The notes under the pieces are model-generated. The model did no database searches. It was not told the DNA's origin and worked only from the letters and a program-made list of their open reading frames with translations. A DNA stretch of 18,719 nt, from the NCBI GenBank assembly GCA_002381225.1, contig DFSS01000057.1, forward strand, positions 1,196 through 19,914, written 5' to 3'. Positions 7,479-14,093 of the stretch are shown here, in pieces. Position numbers and translations under genes: made by a program. The first letter of the stretch is position 1. The number at the start of each line of letters is the position of its first letter. This stretch comes from Flavobacteriales bacterium UBA3431 (GTDB lineage Bacteria; Bacteroidota; Bacteroidia; Flavobacteriales; Schleiferiaceae).

Positions 7479-8050
7479 AGGTCCAATCGTAGTTGAGCAG
7501 GTTTCCAGGTAAAACTACGACGATGCCAGGGACATGGGCCATGGTTTTCCAGTGCCTGCCGATGTCCGACCGATGGATACCCTTTGTTTCGGTCCCATCC
7601 GTAGTGGGGATAGGCGCTATGACCCTCAAGCATGAGGCGATCGCGCTCTGTTTTCGCAAAAATGCTGGCCGCGGAAATGGCTTGGAATCGTGCATCTCCC
7701 TTTACCTCACATTGGTGCGAAATTCCTGGAAAGGCCTTAAATCGATTGCCATCTATCAGCAGATGATCTGGAGCAGGTTGTAGGGCCGCGATCGCCCGAT
7801 GCATGGCCAGATAGGTGGCCTGAAGAATATTCATGGCATCAATTTCTTCGGCACTCGCCATGCCCACCGCCCATTGTCCGTCTGGAAGGAGTTTCTCTAG
7901 GGTGGTGCGCAGCTTTTCTCGCTGTGCTTCACTTAGCTTTTTGGAATCCGTTAGACCAGGCACCTCCTGGCCCACTGGCCAAAGCACAGCGGCAGCGACT
8001 ACGGGGCCTGCAAGACAACCCCTGCCTGCTTCGTCCACCCCGGCTAGCAT
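7475..8050 (-). CDS. rnhB: Ribonuclease HII
   Basis: RNase HII cuts the RNA strand at ribonucleotides in DNA duplexes and RNA/DNA hybrids, and starts ribonucleotide excision repair. With the ATG at 8050 the product has 191 residues. The catalytic acidic residues are visible: D6-E7 in AGVDEAGRGCLAGPV, the aspartate of LLIDGNR (D100), and the aspartate of KGDARFQAISAASIFAK (D119). DSKKLSEAQR and GYPSVGHR are further family motifs. A TTG at 8068 would add six residues; I prefer the ATG because MLAGVDEAGRG is a typical start. The start lies inside the 3' end of the upstream glycosyltransferase gene (7-bp overlap), and the stop overlaps the downstream lipoprotein start by 4 bp. Confidence 0.96.
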   Translation of the reverse strand: MLAGVDEAGRGCLAGPVVAAAVLWPVGQEVPGLTDSKKLSEAQREKLRTTLEKLLPDGQWAVGMASAEEIDAMNILQATYLAMHRAIAALQPAPDHLLIDGNRFKAFPGISHQCEVKGDARFQAISAASIFAKTERDRLMLEGHSAYPHYGWDRNKGYPSVGHRQALENHGPCPWHRRSFTWKPAQLRLDL

Positions 8051-9213
8051 GGTTGAAGGGATTTCCAAACGATCTCAGCGGATGGTTCCCAACCGAAATC
8101 CCGGGCCCGAGCCAGGCCGTTTTCACGGTAATTCGCCAACATCTCTGGGTTCTGGGCCATTTGGATCAAGGCATGGCTCCAGGCGTTTACATCCATGGGG
8201 TCGAGCAGCAGGCCAGCGTCAGCCACAATTTCGGGCATGCATGAAGTGGAGCTGGAGAGCACGGGGCAACCGGAAGCCATGGCCTCGACTAAGGGAATGC
8301 CGAAACCTTCAAAAAGACTTGGAAAGCAAAAGGCTTCGGCTCCACCATAAAGTGCCTGAAGATCTTCCCCGGGAACATGGCCGAGCGTGACTACATAGTC
8401 GCCCGCAGCCTCCAAGGCTCGGCGTAATGCCTGGTCTCGGTGCAGCGTGCTTCCAGCCAAAACGAGGCGATGAGGAGCTTCTGGAAGTCGATTTCGGAAG
8501 TCCACAAAAGCTTCGACGAGGGTGCGAACATTCTTACGAGGGGTAAAGGCCCCCACAAAGCAGAAATAAGGAAAGCCCATTGCAAAACGCTTTTGGGCCT
8601 CCACTTTTTCCTGCGCATTCAGCGGCCGGAAGGTCTGCGCCGGGGCATTGTAAGAAACCGCGACTTTGTCCGCGGGGACCCTGTAGGTTTGAAGGACGTC
8701 GTCTTTGGTTTTTTGAGACACGGTGAGCAATGCGTCTGCACGCCTGGCCGATTGCGCGACCACGCGGCGATAATACGCCCCCACTCGGGCAGGGATACCC
8801 TCGGGCTGATGCACAAAATTTAAATCGTGTATGGTGGTGACCATTCGGCCATTCCATCCCCGAACCCGCTTGGGGAGTAAGCCATCTGGGGACCAGTAGA
8901 CATCAACTTGGTGCTTTTTCAGTGCTCGCGGGATTTGAACCGTATTCCAGTATTCCCAGAGCCAGGGGTGGCGGGCGGCAGGGCCCAAGATATGCCTATG
9001 CAGGGACGGGCTAGCTCCTGAGAATGCCACCTCTTCTCCGGGCGTTCGGTCATAGAACAAATGCCACTCCACCTCGGGATGGCTCTGAAAAAGTTGCTCG
9101 AGGATGCGGTACGTATACCATCCGGTGCCTTCCAATTTCCCCGCAATCAGCCAGCGCACGTTAACGCCAATGCGCAGGGGGGAAGGGGGAGAAGTGTGCG
9201 GATGAAGGGGCAT
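8044..9213 (-). CDS. GT4-family glycosyltransferase
   Basis: A 389-residue GT-B fold enzyme of the GT4 type, using a nucleotide-sugar donor for surface polysaccharide synthesis at the cytoplasmic membrane face. The N-terminal domain starts at LRIGVNVRWLIAGKLEGTGWY (13-33), with the acceptor-side loop that holds GTGWYT. The C-terminal donor domain begins at YFCFVGAFTPRKNVRTLVEAF (216-236), whose R226-K227 fits the phosphate-binding pair. The EX7E motif is E302 and E310 in FPSLFEGFGIPLVEAMASGCPV. Its start is only 26 bp from that of the divergent flippase gene, which ties it to the polysaccharide locus. Its stop overlaps the rnhB start, so it heads a three-gene minus-strand operon. Sugar specificity is unknown. 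Confidence 0.93.
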   Translation of the reverse strand: MPLHPHTSPPSPLRIGVNVRWLIAGKLEGTGWYTYRILEQLFQSHPEVEWHLFYDRTPGEEVAFSGASPSLHRHILGPAARHPWLWEYWNTVQIPRALKKHQVDVYWSPDGLLPKRVRGWNGRMVTTIHDLNFVHQPEGIPARVGAYYRRVVAQSARRADALLTVSQKTKDDVLQTYRVPADKVAVSYNAPAQTFRPLNAQEKVEAQKRFAMGFPYFCFVGAFTPRKNVRTLVEAFVDFRNRLPEAPHRLVLAGSTLHRDQALRRALEAAGDYVVTLGHVPGEDLQALYGGAEAFCFPSLFEGFGIPLVEAMASGCPVLSSSTSCMPEIVADAGLLLDPMDVNAWSHALIQMAQNPEMLANYRENGLARARDFGWEPSAEIVWKSLQPC

Positions 9214-9218
9214 GCCCT

Positions 9219-9226
9219 CAAAAGTA
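9219..9226 (-). promoter_or_regulatory. Candidate -7 element for the glycosyltransferase operon
   Basis: TACTTTTG on the minus strand is an exact match to the Bacteroidota -7 consensus TAnnTTTG. It lies five bases before the glycosyltransferase ATG at 9213, so transcription from it would give a leaderless or nearly leaderless mRNA. No TTG is seen at the proper -33 distance, so this may be chance. Confidence 0.28.
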
Positions 9227-9239
9227 TGACCTTTGTGCC

Positions 9240-10541
9240 ATGGCTACGACTCCTTCAGCCCATCCTTGGTCCAGTTTGCTCCGGAGTTCTGCCCTAGTTC
9301 TTGCCCTCAAGGTGGCAGGAGCACTGGGCGGGTATGCTTTTGTGTGGGTGGCTGTTCGTCAATTTGGGGCGGAGGGCTATGGCCGCTTCGAACTCGCCTT
9401 CACCTTCTTGAGTTTGCTTTCGGTGGTCGCCAAATGGGGCTTCGATGGCGTTCTGCTTAGGGAACTCCCGAGGCACGCACCCGAGGCCAACAAAGTCCTC
9501 ACGCGGGGCATTCTGCTCTTTTCTGGCAGCTTTGCTGCCCTGCTCATGCTGGTCCTGTTTTCTATGCGCAATGGGATAGCAGAAATCTTTCACGAACCTC
9601 GATTATCGGAGGACCTTACGTGGATAGCGCTGACCCTCGTGCCCTGGACGCTTTTTCAAGTTTGGGCCGAACACCTCCGCGCCCGCCAACTTTGGGTGGG
9701 CTATGGCCTTTTGCAATCCAGTGTCATGCTGGGGGCTACCGCGATTTTCATGGTACTCGCTCCTTTGGGTCAGGCCGAAAGTCCTTCCTTTTTCGTGTTC
9801 GCCATCGTTGCCGCCTCCACCCTTCTATGGGGTTGGGATTTTTTGCGAAACGACCGCCGCACGCGTTCGTTCGTTTCCCTACGCAGCAGTCTTCACGCCC
9901 TGCTTCCGCTTCGCGCTACCGCAACCTCCATGTTCTTGACGGGCACCCTCTTCATGGTGATGACTTGGTCGGACACCCTGATGGTGGGCTATTTCTTAGA
10001 CACCGAAAGTGTGGGGATCTACCGGGTCGCCTTTAAAATTGCTACGCTTATCACATTTGCGCAGTTTGCCGTGAACGCCCAAATCGCCCCCCAAATTTCG
10101 GCTGCATGGAAGGCCAACGACCGGGCAGGGCTTCAGGCCTCCGTCCACCGGGTGGCCCTCTTGAACGCGGCATTGGGCTTGCCGGCCTTTGTGGTCCTCG
10201 CCGGGTGGGGCGACTTCTTTTTGGGATTCTTCTCCGAAAATTCCTCCGATATTCTCGCTCAAACTGACTTGCTTCGCATTCTATGCCTGGGCCAAATCGT
10301 CAATGCCCTCTGTGGCCCAGTGATGTACCTCCTCAACATGACAGGACACGAATCGGCCGCCCGCAACACGATGACCCTTGCTGTTCTGGTAAATGTGGGA
10401 GCAAACGCTGGTCTCATCCCAATTCTTGGCTTGGAAGGGGCCGCCTGGGCCACGTCCATCACCATGTCACTTTGGAATGTGTGGGCCCTCGTGGCCGTAT
10501 ACCGGAAAACGGGAATACGAACCCTTATTTTCTGGCGTTGA
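9240..10541 (+). CDS. Polysaccharide flippase, Wzx/MATE-like (MOP superfamily)
   Basis: A 433-residue polytopic inner membrane protein that would flip lipid-linked oligosaccharide repeat units to the periplasm. It has about 12 or more hydrophobic segments, from SSALVLALKVAGALGGYAFV (about 16-35) to the C-terminal WATSITMSLWNVWALVAVY. The first helix with the short motif FGAEGYGRFELAFTFLSLLS (about 42-61) is typical of Wzx/RfbX-type flippases, as is WSDTLMVGYFLDTESVGIYRVAFK in the second half. The ATG at 9240 sits 26 bp from the divergent glycosyltransferase start. The sulfotransferase ATG follows its TGA after one base, so the two genes are almost certainly co-transcribed. Being a flippase is well supported; the exact cargo is not. 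Confidence 0.9.
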   Translation: MATTPSAHPWSSLLRSSALVLALKVAGALGGYAFVWVAVRQFGAEGYGRFELAFTFLSLLSVVAKWGFDGVLLRELPRHAPEANKVLTRGILLFSGSFAALLMLVLFSMRNGIAEIFHEPRLSEDLTWIALTLVPWTLFQVWAEHLRARQLWVGYGLLQSSVMLGATAIFMVLAPLGQAESPSFFVFAIVAASTLLWGWDFLRNDRRTRSFVSLRSSLHALLPLRATATSMFLTGTLFMVMTWSDTLMVGYFLDTESVGIYRVAFKIATLITFAQFAVNAQIAPQISAAWKANDRAGLQASVHRVALLNAALGLPAFVVLAGWGDFFLGFFSENSSDILAQTDLLRILCLGQIVNALCGPVMYLLNMTGHESAARNTMTLAVLVNVGANAGLIPILGLEGAAWATSITMSLWNVWALVAVYRKTGIRTLIFWR

Positions 10542-10542
10542 A

Positions 10543-11472
10543 ATGAGTGTGTACCCAGATATCGCATTAATTGGGGTGGCGAAAGGAGGCACCACCGCGC
10601 TAGCCACATGGTTCGAATCCCATCCCGAGGTCGCGGTTTCCCGCATCAAGGAGCCTAACTTTTTCAGCACGGACATTCGGCCCGAAACATTTTCCCGCGC
10701 CTACCTCCGAATGAGCCCCCAACTCTCGGACTCCTATTGGGCCCATTCCCCCTTGCCCCCAGAGCACCAGGACTTCGTGCAAGATGCTGGCCGCTATGCG
10801 CGCCTCTTCGAACATGCCCAAACCGCCCAAAAAACCTTGGAAGCCTCCACGAGCTACTTTTTCTCCAAGACGGCCCCAGATGCCCTGTTTGAAGCCAACC
10901 CCTCGGCTCATATTGTCCTAATTCTGCGGAATCCGGTCGAACGCGCCTTTTCGCATTACCGAATGGCCCGCAAATACGGCATGGTCCAAAGCGACTTCTT
11001 GACGGCACTTGCGGAAGACGCTGCGCAGCCAGCCGCCTGGGGCCAGTCTGAAAATTTCGTTCACCTCAGCCGCTACGCAGAATCTCTCCGCCGCTGGCAA
11101 TCCCGCTGGCCGGCGCAGCAGCTTCACATCTACCGGTACGAGGATTTCTTCCAGGACGAGGTGGCCTCTTGGTCACAACTCTGTTTGGATTTGGGCTTGA
11201 GCCCACACCCACTGCCTGAACGGACCAAGGTTTTCGAAGGTCAAGACCCCGCCTATCCGGCGCTGCAAACCTTTTTAACCCAGCACCCAGTCGGGAGATG
11301 GTTGAAAAGCCTGATTCCGAGTACACTTCGAGGGGGTGCCAAAAAAGCCCTTACGGCGAAATCAGCCCTGAGCCTTACCGCGGCGGAGCGTCAGGCCGCT
11401 TGGACCTATTTTGAGACAGACCGCGCAGAATGTGAGACCCTGTTAAACCGTCCGCTATCTTTGTGGACTTAA
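10543..11472 (+). CDS. PAPS-dependent carbohydrate sulfotransferase
   Basis: A 309-residue sulfotransferase that would move sulfate from PAPS to a sugar hydroxyl or amine. Near the N-terminus, IALIGVAKGGTTALATWF (8-25) is the 5'-phosphosulfate loop, with K14. KEPNFFS (36-42) matches the KE-x-x-FF motif of heparan-type sulfotransferases, where the glutamate (E37 here) acts as base. The 3'-phosphate-binding segment is LILRNPVERAFSHYR (126-140), with R129 and S137. The longer open frame begins inside the flippase gene, but ATG 10543 gives the natural MSVYPDIALIGVAKGG start. It lies between the flippase and the chain-length gene, so the polysaccharide is probably sulfated in the cytoplasm before or during assembly. 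No PAPS synthesis gene is in the window. Confidence 0.92.
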   Translation: MSVYPDIALIGVAKGGTTALATWFESHPEVAVSRIKEPNFFSTDIRPETFSRAYLRMSPQLSDSYWAHSPLPPEHQDFVQDAGRYARLFEHAQTAQKTLEASTSYFFSKTAPDALFEANPSAHIVLILRNPVERAFSHYRMARKYGMVQSDFLTALAEDAAQPAAWGQSENFVHLSRYAESLRRWQSRWPAQQLHIYRYEDFFQDEVASWSQLCLDLGLSPHPLPERTKVFEGQDPAYPALQTFLTQHPVGRWLKSLIPSTLRGGAKKALTAKSALSLTAAERQAAWTYFETDRAECETLLNRPLSLWT

Positions 11473-11483
11473 GACCGATCCCC

Positions 11484-12494
11484 ATGGATGCTCAATCCCA
11501 AACCTTACTTCGATTTCTGTACGAATGGCGCAAGCCTTTGTTGCTGGCTCCGGTCATAGCCGGAATTGTGGCGGCCATCGCCTCCACACCCATATTTATC
11601 CAACCTTTGTATGAATCCATCGTGACGGTTTTCCCGGCTACGACGAACTCACCTTCGAAGGCCTTGTTGCCTCAGAACTCCTACCAAGATGAAGATTTCT
11701 TGGAGTTTGGTGCGGAAGAACAGGCGGAGCAATTGATTCAAATCCTGAACTCCGATGCTATTTTTGACACCATTGTGGAGCGGTTTGACCTCATCCGTCA
11801 CTACGATCTCGATACGACATCCAAAACCTTGCGCACGGATTTATGGGAGGAATACTCGGATAAAATTAGCTTTCAGCGAACCCAATTCATGTCCGTCGAA
11901 ATTCGGGTTCTGGATACAGATCCCCAACTCGCGGCCGATATAGCCAATGCCATTACGGATTTGTTGGACCGCGCCAAAAGCAGAATTCAACGTAGCCGAG
12001 CGCAAGTGGGCCTCAAAATCGTCCAACGGGAATACGACAAGATCCGCGAGGACATGCGGAACATGGAGGATGAGATAAAAACGCTCCGGAAAAAAGGGGT
12101 TCACGAATACGAAGGCCAATCGATGGTCGTGAGTGACCAGCTCGCTACAGCCATTGCAGAGGGTCGCGCTAAGTCCGCGATTCAAGAGCTTAAAAATACC
12201 CTGGACACCTTGGCGAAATACGGAGGCCGCTACGTATCCCTTCGAGATGAGCTGCGATTGCGTAAAGAGGAAGAGGTGAAATTGCGTACGAAGTTGGACC
12301 AAGTCCGAGTCGATGCCCAAGTTGTACTGCCTGCAACCCAACGCGTGAATGCTGCACGACCTGCGGATAAAAAGAAGTACCCCATTCGCTGGTTGATTTG
12401 TGCCGTGAGTGGAATCGCTGCATTTGTCTCCACCCTGATCGCCATTTTGCTTGCCAACACATGGAAGGACCTGCGCAGTCAGCTTCCTTCCTAA
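11484..12494 (+). CDS. Wzz-like polysaccharide chain-length determinant
   Basis: A 336-residue polysaccharide co-polymerase (Wzz/PCP family) that sets chain length together with the Wzy polymerase. It has the typical layout: a short cytoplasmic N-terminus, TM1 at about 18-37 (PLLLAPVIAGIVAAIAST), a large periplasmic domain with coiled-coil regions (about 165-275, rich in Arg, Glu, Lys), and TM2 at about 302-324 (RWLICAVSGIAAFVSTLIAILLA). A proline-containing stretch, VLPATQRVNAARPADKKKYP (281-300), precedes TM2 as in the family. The Wzc-type cytoplasmic tyrosine kinase domain is missing. The frame is open from a GTG at 11463 that overlaps the sulfotransferase end; ATG 11484, 11 bases after that stop, is preferred. 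The next gene starts inside its 3' end. Confidence 0.88.
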   Translation: MDAQSQTLLRFLYEWRKPLLLAPVIAGIVAAIASTPIFIQPLYESIVTVFPATTNSPSKALLPQNSYQDEDFLEFGAEEQAEQLIQILNSDAIFDTIVERFDLIRHYDLDTTSKTLRTDLWEEYSDKISFQRTQFMSVEIRVLDTDPQLAADIANAITDLLDRAKSRIQRSRAQVGLKIVQREYDKIREDMRNMEDEIKTLRKKGVHEYEGQSMVVSDQLATAIAEGRAKSAIQELKNTLDTLAKYGGRYVSLRDELRLRKEEEVKLRTKLDQVRVDAQVVLPATQRVNAARPADKKKYPIRWLICAVSGIAAFVSTLIAILLANTWKDLRSQLPS

Positions 12495-13909
12495 GCGGGA
12501 GATCCGGGCTACTCTGGGCGATTGGCCTGGCCATCGTCACGGCATGCTCGGTCGCGACAGAAACCTATCTGATGGCCGCGATCCCCTTTGGATTGCTGAT
12601 GGTCATTTGGGCATTTTATTCGCTAGAAAGTCTCCTGCTTTGTCTTGTTGCCATTACGCCCCTTTCTATTACCCTGAAGGACCAAGGCTTTAATGTAGGG
12701 GTGAGCCTTCCCTCCGAGCTCATCTTAGCGGGAATCACGCTTTTCCTTCTGCTTCGATTCTTACAAAATGGACAGTTGCCCTGGCGCGTATTGCGGCACC
12801 CAGTCGGCATGGCTATCCTGATTCAGTTAGGCTGGATGGGGTTGACCATCCTCACATCAGAAATGCCTCTGGTTTCTTTCAAGGCGTGGATTTCGAGAAT
12901 TTGGTTTGTTGTACCGCTATTTTTTGCCATGGTGGAAGTTTTTCGCTCCGAGAAATCACGGGATTGGTTTTTTCCTCTTTATGCTTTTTCCTTAGCGATC
13001 GCATCGGTTTACACCATGTATGTTCACAGTCAATATGGCTTCTCCAAAGAGACCTCTACATGGGTCATGTTTCCGTTCTACAAAGAGCACACGGTATATG
13101 GCATGGCCCTAGCCTTCCTATATCCCTTTGCCGTGTATCGAGCCTTTCGGTCCCAATCACTCCTTTCTCATATTGTATTTGGTGCGCTATTGGCCATCCT
13201 CTCCGCGGCGATTATTCTCTCCTATACCCGTGCCGCATGGTTGAGTGTGATCGCAGCGGCCGGGGTATACGTGCTCATTAGGTTCCGAATTTCATGGCGC
13301 ATTTTTCTTGCTGGCATCCTGTTTTTGGGGGTGGGACTATGGGCCACGCAAGACCAGTGGATTCGAATCTTCACAAAAAACGATACCGTATCCTCGGATA
13401 ATTTTTCGGAGCACGTTCAGTCAGTATCCAATGTTTCGACGGATGCATCCAATCTGGAACGCATCAATCGTTGGATGTCTGCCTTGCGGATGTTTGAAGC
13501 GAGACCCCATACAGGCTGGGGTGCGGGGACATACCAATTTCAGTATGCGCCCTTTCAGCACTCTTCCGAAATGACGATCATATCCACCAATGAGGGCACG
13601 ATGGGAAATGCGCATAGTGAGTACATCGGACCGCTGGCGGAACAAGGTTGGCCAGGACTGCTGGGTGTAATCTTTTTCCTTTGGGCCGTTTTCACAACCG
13701 GATTTCGGGTCATTCGAACGGAGTCTGTTGCTCAGGATCGGCACCTAGCTTTAATGGCGCTCTTAGGACTCGTCACCTACTTTACCCATGGGGTACTGAA
13801 TAACTTCCTGGATTCGGATAAGGCGGCGGTTTTGGTCTGGGGTTCTGCGGCGCTATTAGTCTATCTCGACCTGCGGGGAAAAAGGCCTGGTTCCGCGAGT
13901 TCCATTTGA
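12461..13909 (+). CDS. O-antigen ligase/polymerase-like membrane protein
   Basis: A 482-residue polytopic membrane protein of the Wzy_C/WaaL type. These enzymes polymerise repeat units (Wzy) or ligate O-antigen to lipid A-core (WaaL); the two are hard to tell apart by sequence. About 10-12 hydrophobic segments are seen. LSYTRAAWLSVIAAAGVYVL, with R257, and the later GNAHSEYIGPLAEQGWPGLL, with H385, correspond to the two conserved regions flanking the large periplasmic loop (about 285-380) in the family. The ATG at 12461 lies 34 bp inside the Wzz-like gene, and the frame is open further upstream, but there the hydrophobic pattern stops. It is the last gene of the plus-strand polysaccharide operon. 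Confidence 0.88.
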   Translation: MEGPAQSASFLSGRSGLLWAIGLAIVTACSVATETYLMAAIPFGLLMVIWAFYSLESLLLCLVAITPLSITLKDQGFNVGVSLPSELILAGITLFLLLRFLQNGQLPWRVLRHPVGMAILIQLGWMGLTILTSEMPLVSFKAWISRIWFVVPLFFAMVEVFRSEKSRDWFFPLYAFSLAIASVYTMYVHSQYGFSKETSTWVMFPFYKEHTVYGMALAFLYPFAVYRAFRSQSLLSHIVFGALLAILSAAIILSYTRAAWLSVIAAAGVYVLIRFRISWRIFLAGILFLGVGLWATQDQWIRIFTKNDTVSSDNFSEHVQSVSNVSTDASNLERINRWMSALRMFEARPHTGWGAGTYQFQYAPFQHSSEMTIISTNEGTMGNAHSEYIGPLAEQGWPGLLGVIFFLWAVFTTGFRVIRTESVAQDRHLALMALLGLVTYFTHGVLNNFLDSDKAAVLVWGSAALLVYLDLRGKRPGSASSI

Positions 13910-13913
13910 GACT

Positions 13914-13930
13914 ACTTTTTTTTAAAAAGT
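13914..13930. terminator. Weak AT-rich hairpin after the polysaccharide operon
   Basis: ACTTTTT and AAAAAGT (13914-13920 and 13924-13930) can pair around a TTT loop, five bases after the O-antigen ligase stop. The stem has almost no G/C, so it would be weak. It is the only terminator-like structure between the polysaccharide operon and the SusC gene. Confidence 0.3.
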
Positions 13931-13990
13931 GTAAAATTTACGCTTCGTAGTTGGGTAGGTCTAAGCAAAGGGGTATTTCCATTCAATTCT

Positions 13991-14064
13991 TTTGATAACC
14001 CAGAGTTCATGCGGTTTAACCTTGAAAAAATGTTGTGAATTAATGTAGATTTTACATTACATTG
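13991..14064 (+). promoter_or_regulatory. Candidate promoter region of the SusC/SusD operon
   Basis: The 184-bp intergenic region is AT-rich. Two candidate promoters are seen: TTTG (13991-13994) with TAACCTTG (14017-14024), and TTG (14033-14035) with TACATTG (14058-14064). Each -7 element is one base off the consensus TAnnTTTG, and each gap is 22 bases, slightly long for the Bacteroidota primary sigma factor. GTTTAACnTT occurs at 14014 and again at 14070. The second promoter would start transcription shortly before the ATG at 14094. Confidence 0.4.
14041..14059. promoter_or_regulatory. Inverted repeat upstream of SusC, possible operator
   Basis: TAATGTA and TACATTA form a perfect 7-bp inverted repeat with a 5-base spacer (GATTT). 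It overlaps the start of the candidate -7 element at 14058, where a dimeric repressor could block RNA polymerase. It could also be a chance event in AT-rich DNA. Confidence 0.38.
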
Positions 14065-14093
14065 CACCTGTTTAACATTCAAATAACACCTAA

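Noticed and set aside
7297..7695. Minus-strand 132-codon frame across the rnhB/lipoprotein junction
   Set aside because: It is out of frame with both real genes and only reads through their overlap.
8051..8068. TTG start for rnhB
   Set aside because: It is possible, but the ATG at 8050 gives a typical RNase HII N-terminus and a shorter overlap with the glycosyltransferase gene.
11463..11483. GTG start for the Wzz-like protein overlapping the sulfotransferase
   Set aside because: It would add only MDLRPIP. The ATG at 11484 sits just after the sulfotransferase stop and is the simpler choice.
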